Shown in pieces: positions 30,029-33,022 of a stretch of 33,022 bases of DNA; the first letter of the stretch is position 1; each line of letters starts with the position of its first letter. The notes below the pieces were generated by a model. That model did no database searches. It was not told the DNA's origin and saw only the letters and a program-made list of their open reading frames with translations. The stretch lies in the NCBI GenBank assembly GCA_001898255.1, contig MKTK01000034.1:89163-122184 (forward strand), read 5' to 3'. The position numbers were made by a program, and so were the translations under genes. The DNA comes from Chryseobacterium sp. 39-10. Its GTDB lineage: Bacteria > Bacteroidota > Bacteroidia > Flavobacteriales > Weeksellaceae.

Positions 30029-31402
30029 ATGGTTGATCAGCTTCACAAAAACAAACACCTGCTCTGGCGAGCCGGTTTTGGTCCTTCGCTTTCGCAATTG
30101 ATAAATCTGGAAAAGATTCCAACCCGGGATGTGCTCAGAGATTTATTTTCGAAGAAATCTTTTTCAGATATTCACTTCGATACGCCGGCGGCTAATATTG
30201 ATTATCAAACATTGAGTAAAACAGATGCTGAAACCAGAAAACAAATTCAGCAGCTCAACCGAAAGCAAACTTTAGAAATTAATCTCAATTTTTTCGATCA
30301 GATGGTTGCAGCTGATGATCAGCTGAGAGAAAAAATGGCTTTTTTCTGGCACGGACATTTTGCAACAAGAGTGGTTAATGCGGCTTTCAATCAGCAAATG
30401 CTAGGTGTTATTCGTAAAAATGCATTGGGGAATTTTAGAGATTTGTTATTTGAGGTGTCACGATCTCCTGCTATGCTCCAGTTTTTGAACAACCAGCAGA
30501 ACGTGAAGAATCATCCCAACGAAAATTTTGCCAGAGAAGTCATGGAGTTGTTCACGATGGGAAGAGGAAATTATACCGAAAAGGATATTCGTGAAGCGGC
30601 AAGGGCTTTTACCGGTTGGGCGTACCAGAAAGATGGTACTTTTATTTTTAAAGAAAAGCAACACGACCAAGGCGATAAAACATTTCTTGGTAAAACAGGT
30701 AATTTTAAGGGTGACGATATTCTGAATATCATTTTGGAGCAAAAAGCAACTTCTCGGTTTATTGTTGCGAAGCTTTATCGTTTTTTTGTTAATGAATCGC
30801 TGGATGAAAAAATTGTAGATCAGCTGAGCAGTAAGTTTGTAAATTCAAATTATGACATCACTGCATTGCTTCACGAAATTTTCAGTGCCGATTGGTTTTA
30901 TGATCAGAAGAACATTGGCTCAAAAATAAAATCTCCTATCGAGTTGATGGTGGGTATAAGAAGAGTATTACCCATGAATATTGGTGACAGGCAGAATTTA
31001 ATTCAGTACCAACAACTTTTAGGACAAATGTTGCTCTATCCTCCTAATGTCGCTGGCTGGCCCAGCGGAAAAGCGTGGATCGACAGCTCGTCGCTATTGC
31101 TCCGGATGCAACTTCCACAAATTTGGAGCGGGCTGAGACCGATGGATTATAAAGCGAAAGAAAATGATGATCTGGATATGGGACAAAAAAATAGGTCAGC
31201 ACTGGAAAAGGTATATAAAAATCCTAAAATCGACATCAACTGGAAGCAAATAGAAGAAGTTTTCGCCGGAAAAAATATTCCTGATTATCTGCTGCAAATA
31301 CAGAACCGACAGAACGATAAAACCATTTCATCATTCAGTGATCAGTCTGTGAAAATAAATATAATTGACTGGATGAGCACCCCCGAATATCAACTCTGCT
31401 GA
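30029..31402 (+). CDS. DUF1800 family protein
   Basis: A 457-residue protein of unknown biochemical role. Family marks are HLLWRAGFGPS (residues 10-20), the MAFFWHGHFATR block near 105-116, HPNENFAREVMELFTMG near 162-178, and AARAFTGWAY, followed by the late LLYPPNVAGWPSGKAWIDS. I see no convincing N-terminal signal peptide; the protein begins directly with the family sequence. It precedes a DUF1501 gene by 35 bases, a pairing that recurs across bacteria and implies a shared envelope-related job. Confidence 0.92.
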   Translation: MVDQLHKNKHLLWRAGFGPSLSQLINLEKIPTRDVLRDLFSKKSFSDIHFDTPAANIDYQTLSKTDAETRKQIQQLNRKQTLEINLNFFDQMVAADDQLREKMAFFWHGHFATRVVNAAFNQQMLGVIRKNALGNFRDLLFEVSRSPAMLQFLNNQQNVKNHPNENFAREVMELFTMGRGNYTEKDIREAARAFTGWAYQKDGTFIFKEKQHDQGDKTFLGKTGNFKGDDILNIILEQKATSRFIVAKLYRFFVNESLDEKIVDQLSSKFVNSNYDITALLHEIFSADWFYDQKNIGSKIKSPIELMVGIRRVLPMNIGDRQNLIQYQQLLGQMLLYPPNVAGWPSGKAWIDSSSLLLRMQLPQIWSGLRPMDYKAKENDDLDMGQKNRSALEKVYKNPKIDINWKQIEEVFAGKNIPDYLLQIQNRQNDKTISSFSDQSVKINIIDWMSTPEYQLC

Positions 31403-31437
31403 TTGTCTTCCATTTTTTCATTCCAAAATGTATTATT

Positions 31438-32625
31438 ATGCAAATTAAAAGAAGAGATTTTTTGAAAATTGGTTCCTTAGCCATGGGATCTTTTTTTGTT
31501 CCTAATTTTTTGACTGCGATGTCGCTGCCCGAAGCTTTAGAAGCCCAAGATAAAATACTCGTAGTTTTGCAATTAAGTGGAGGAAATGACGGGTTGAATA
31601 CAGTGATACCCGTTCGAAACGATATTTATTTTAGGAACCGGAGTGAAATCAGTATAAAAGATGCCCTTCGTTTGGATGATGATTCCGGGATTAATCCTGC
31701 TCTGCCTTATTTTAAAACTCTTTTTGATGCCGGCGAAATGGCCATCATGAATAATGTAGGATATCCACACCCTGATAAATCCCATTTTAGGAGCATGGAC
31801 ATTTGGCAAAGTGCCAGCAGAAGTGACGAATATTTGGAAACCGGCTGGCTCGGAAGATACTTGGACGAAGCGTGTTATGCCTGCAAAAACCCTACACAGG
31901 CACTTGAAGTGGATGATATGTTGAGTTTGGCACTGAAAGGAAATAATAACAAGGCGATTGCATTTCGCGATCCGAATAAATTGTACCAAACCAGTCGCGA
32001 AAAGTTCTTCAAATCTTTGTACGATAACCATCATCACGACAATGAAACTGTTGATTATCTGTATCAAACTTTAGGATCTACCATTCAGAATGCAGGTTAT
32101 ATTTTCGAACAAAGTAAAGCCAAGCCAACTGATCAGTCTTACCCCGATTCCAAATTGGGCAAAGATTTTAAAACCGTGGCGTCACTCATTAAATCAGATA
32201 TTAACACGAAGGTGTATTACTTGGAAATTGGTAGTTTCGATACGCACATCAACCAAAATGAAAGACAAAGCAAACTTTTTGCAGAAATCAATAACGCCGT
32301 GGAATCCTTTGTGGCAGATATGAAGACAAATGGTTTATTCGACAAAGTGATGCTCATGACTTTTTCTGAATTTGGGCGTCGCGTTTCGCAGAATGCCAGC
32401 AAAGGAACGGATCACGGCACGGCCAATCAAATGTTTTTTATTTCTGGCGGACTCAGGAAAAAAGGACACCTGAATTCTCTACCTGATTTGGCAAACCTTA
32501 ATGAAGGCGATCTCATCTACACCGAAGATTTTCGGAAGGTCTATGCCACTGTTTTAAAGAACTGGCTCCAGGCGGATTCCTCAAAAATATTGGGTTGGAA
32601 AAACGGCGTTTACGATTTTGTCTGA
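31438..32625 (+). CDS. DUF1501 family protein with Tat signal
   Basis: A 395-residue exported protein, related to the alkaline-phosphatase-like superfamily. The N-terminus KRRDFLKIGSLAMGSFF is a twin-arginine (Tat) signal, implying export of a folded and perhaps cofactor-containing protein. Family motifs are LQLSGGNDGLNTVIP (43-57), GYPHPDKSHFRSMDIWQSA, EIGSFDTHINQ and FSEFGRRVSQN...GTDHGTANQMFFISGG, with His/Asp residues that look like metal ligands. It is co-transcribed with the DUF1800 gene. Substrate unknown. Confidence 0.93.
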   Translation: MQIKRRDFLKIGSLAMGSFFVPNFLTAMSLPEALEAQDKILVVLQLSGGNDGLNTVIPVRNDIYFRNRSEISIKDALRLDDDSGINPALPYFKTLFDAGEMAIMNNVGYPHPDKSHFRSMDIWQSASRSDEYLETGWLGRYLDEACYACKNPTQALEVDDMLSLALKGNNNKAIAFRDPNKLYQTSREKFFKSLYDNHHHDNETVDYLYQTLGSTIQNAGYIFEQSKAKPTDQSYPDSKLGKDFKTVASLIKSDINTKVYYLEIGSFDTHINQNERQSKLFAEINNAVESFVADMKTNGLFDKVMLMTFSEFGRRVSQNASKGTDHGTANQMFFISGGLRKKGHLNSLPDLANLNEGDLIYTEDFRKVYATVLKNWLQADSSKILGWKNGVYDFV

Positions 32626-32803
32626 GTTACAACTATTGGTCTTATTTTCTTAGCAAGCGATGAGGCAGGTGATTTTCATTCGGGCTACAGTGGAAATATG
32701 TCGTGCTGAGCGCAATGAAAACTGTTATCAATAGTCAAAAACTCGAGATTCTCTTCAGCAGTGCATTCTCAATACTTTTTCAAAGCAACGTAAATCGTAA
32801 ATA

Positions 32804-32824
32804 GGGTGAAAACACCCGTTTTTT
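32804..32824 (+). terminator. Possible Rho-independent terminator
   Basis: GGGTG (32804-32808), loop AAAA, CACCC (32813-32817), then G and six Ts. The stem is short, and it lies 178 bases past the DUF1501 stop. The rest of 32626-32803 shows no gene that I can support. Confidence 0.5.
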
Positions 32825-32840
32825 ACCGGTTTCAGATTTC

Positions 32841-32848
32841 TATATTTG
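32841..32848 (+). promoter_or_regulatory. -7 promoter element (TATATTTG) of the last gene
   Basis: TATATTTG, 32 bases before the ATG at 32881; the -33 region is T-rich without an exact TTTG. Confidence 0.45.
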
Positions 32849-32880
32849 TGACTGAACTTAAATTTCAAGCACAAATAAAG

Positions 32881-33022
32881 ATGAAACTATTCTCCATTTT
32901 AGCATTCTTGTTTTTTACGCAGTTGCAATGTCAACAAAAACTATTTTCCCTTTTCTCGGACTCGGTTCTTCTGAAGAAACAAGCAGAAATGGTGGTAAAA
33001 GAGTTCAGTACAGCTATTGAGA
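32881..33022 (+). CDS. Start of an exported protein, cut by window edge
   Basis: 47 codons are visible. The first 17 residues (MKLFSILAFLFFTQLQC) form a signal peptide; Cys17 follows LQ, a poor lipobox, so lipidation is uncertain. The remainder (residues 18-47) is hydrophilic and helical-looking. Too little is present to name a family. Confidence 0.6.
   Translation, partial: MKLFSILAFLFFTQLQCQQKLFSLFSDSVLLKKQAEMVVKEFSTAIE

Noticed and set aside
31573-32067. 164-codon minus-strand frame
   Set aside because: Antisense to the DUF1501 gene, whose motifs are all in the plus-strand frame.
32641-32800. Possible small gene or RNA downstream of DUF1501
   Set aside because: No convincing start, promoter or stable hairpin other than the short terminator-like stem at 32804.
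1-33022. CRISPR array, tRNA or rRNA genes
   Set aside because: No regularly spaced repeats and no tRNA-like cloverleaf or rRNA sequence were recognised on reading; a tRNAscan/Infernal run would settle this.

Overview
The window looks like chromosome from a flavobacterium (Bacteroidota), most like Chryseobacterium, Kaistella or another Weeksellaceae member. The evidence is gliding proteins GldB and GldC, a type IX secretion sorting domain, a Bacteroidota-type PEP carboxylase, lipoproteins with short hydrophobic lipoboxes, and many upstream copies of the Bacteroidota -7 promoter element TAnnTTTG. The genus is inferred from general resemblance. I see no rRNA, tRNA, CRISPR array, phage gene or transposase.

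Layout. 1-4.8 kb: PEP carboxylase (3' end cut off by the window edge), a secreted DUF3108 protein, and a divergent pair of thioredoxin-reductase-like ferredoxin-NADP reductase and [2Fe-2S] ferredoxin. 4.8-10.2 kb: an M20 dipeptidase (PepD) and the gldB-gldC pair on the minus strand, then a plus-strand run of GNAT acetyltransferase, NAD synthetase, a membrane-anchored barnase-type RNase and its barstar-type inhibitor. 10.2-14.9 kb: a closely spaced minus-strand run of PlsC-like acyltransferase, hotdog thioesterase, isochorismate synthase, VOC protein, PurK, CBS-pair protein and PurE. It mixes menaquinone and purine synthesis. 14.9-17.2 kb: a possible 20-residue membrane peptide with its own promoter and terminator, and a PadR-PspC regulatory pair. 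17.5-21.3 kb: a large T9SS-secreted FN3/GEVED protein and the co-chaperone pair CbpA-CbpM. 21.5-27.1 kb: a TonB-dependent receptor with a beta-helix lipoprotein, divergent from an OmpR-type response regulator and histidine kinase. 27.2-33.0 kb, all plus strand: a pRiA4b-ORF3-like protein, a lipoprotein alpha-amylase, a Gre-like factor, a DUF1800/DUF1501 pair and the start of one more exported protein.

How genes may work together. The ferredoxin and its reductase form an electron-transfer pair. PurK and PurE catalyse consecutive steps (AIR to N5-CAIR to CAIR). Isochorismate synthase and the hotdog thioesterase fit the menaquinone pathway. Barnase and barstar are a toxin/inhibitor pair in which the RNase appears to be exported. 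The TonB receptor and lipoprotein probably form an envelope uptake or surface system whose expression may depend on the adjacent two-component system.

The items most deserving a second look are the unannotated 20-residue peptide at 14947-15009, the barnase/barstar pair, the receptor-lipoprotein-two-component cluster with an 11-bp tandem repeat in its divergent promoter region, and an isolated GC-rich 17-bp-stem palindrome at 29909-29945. All functional statements rest on reading protein motifs by eye; no database search was run.
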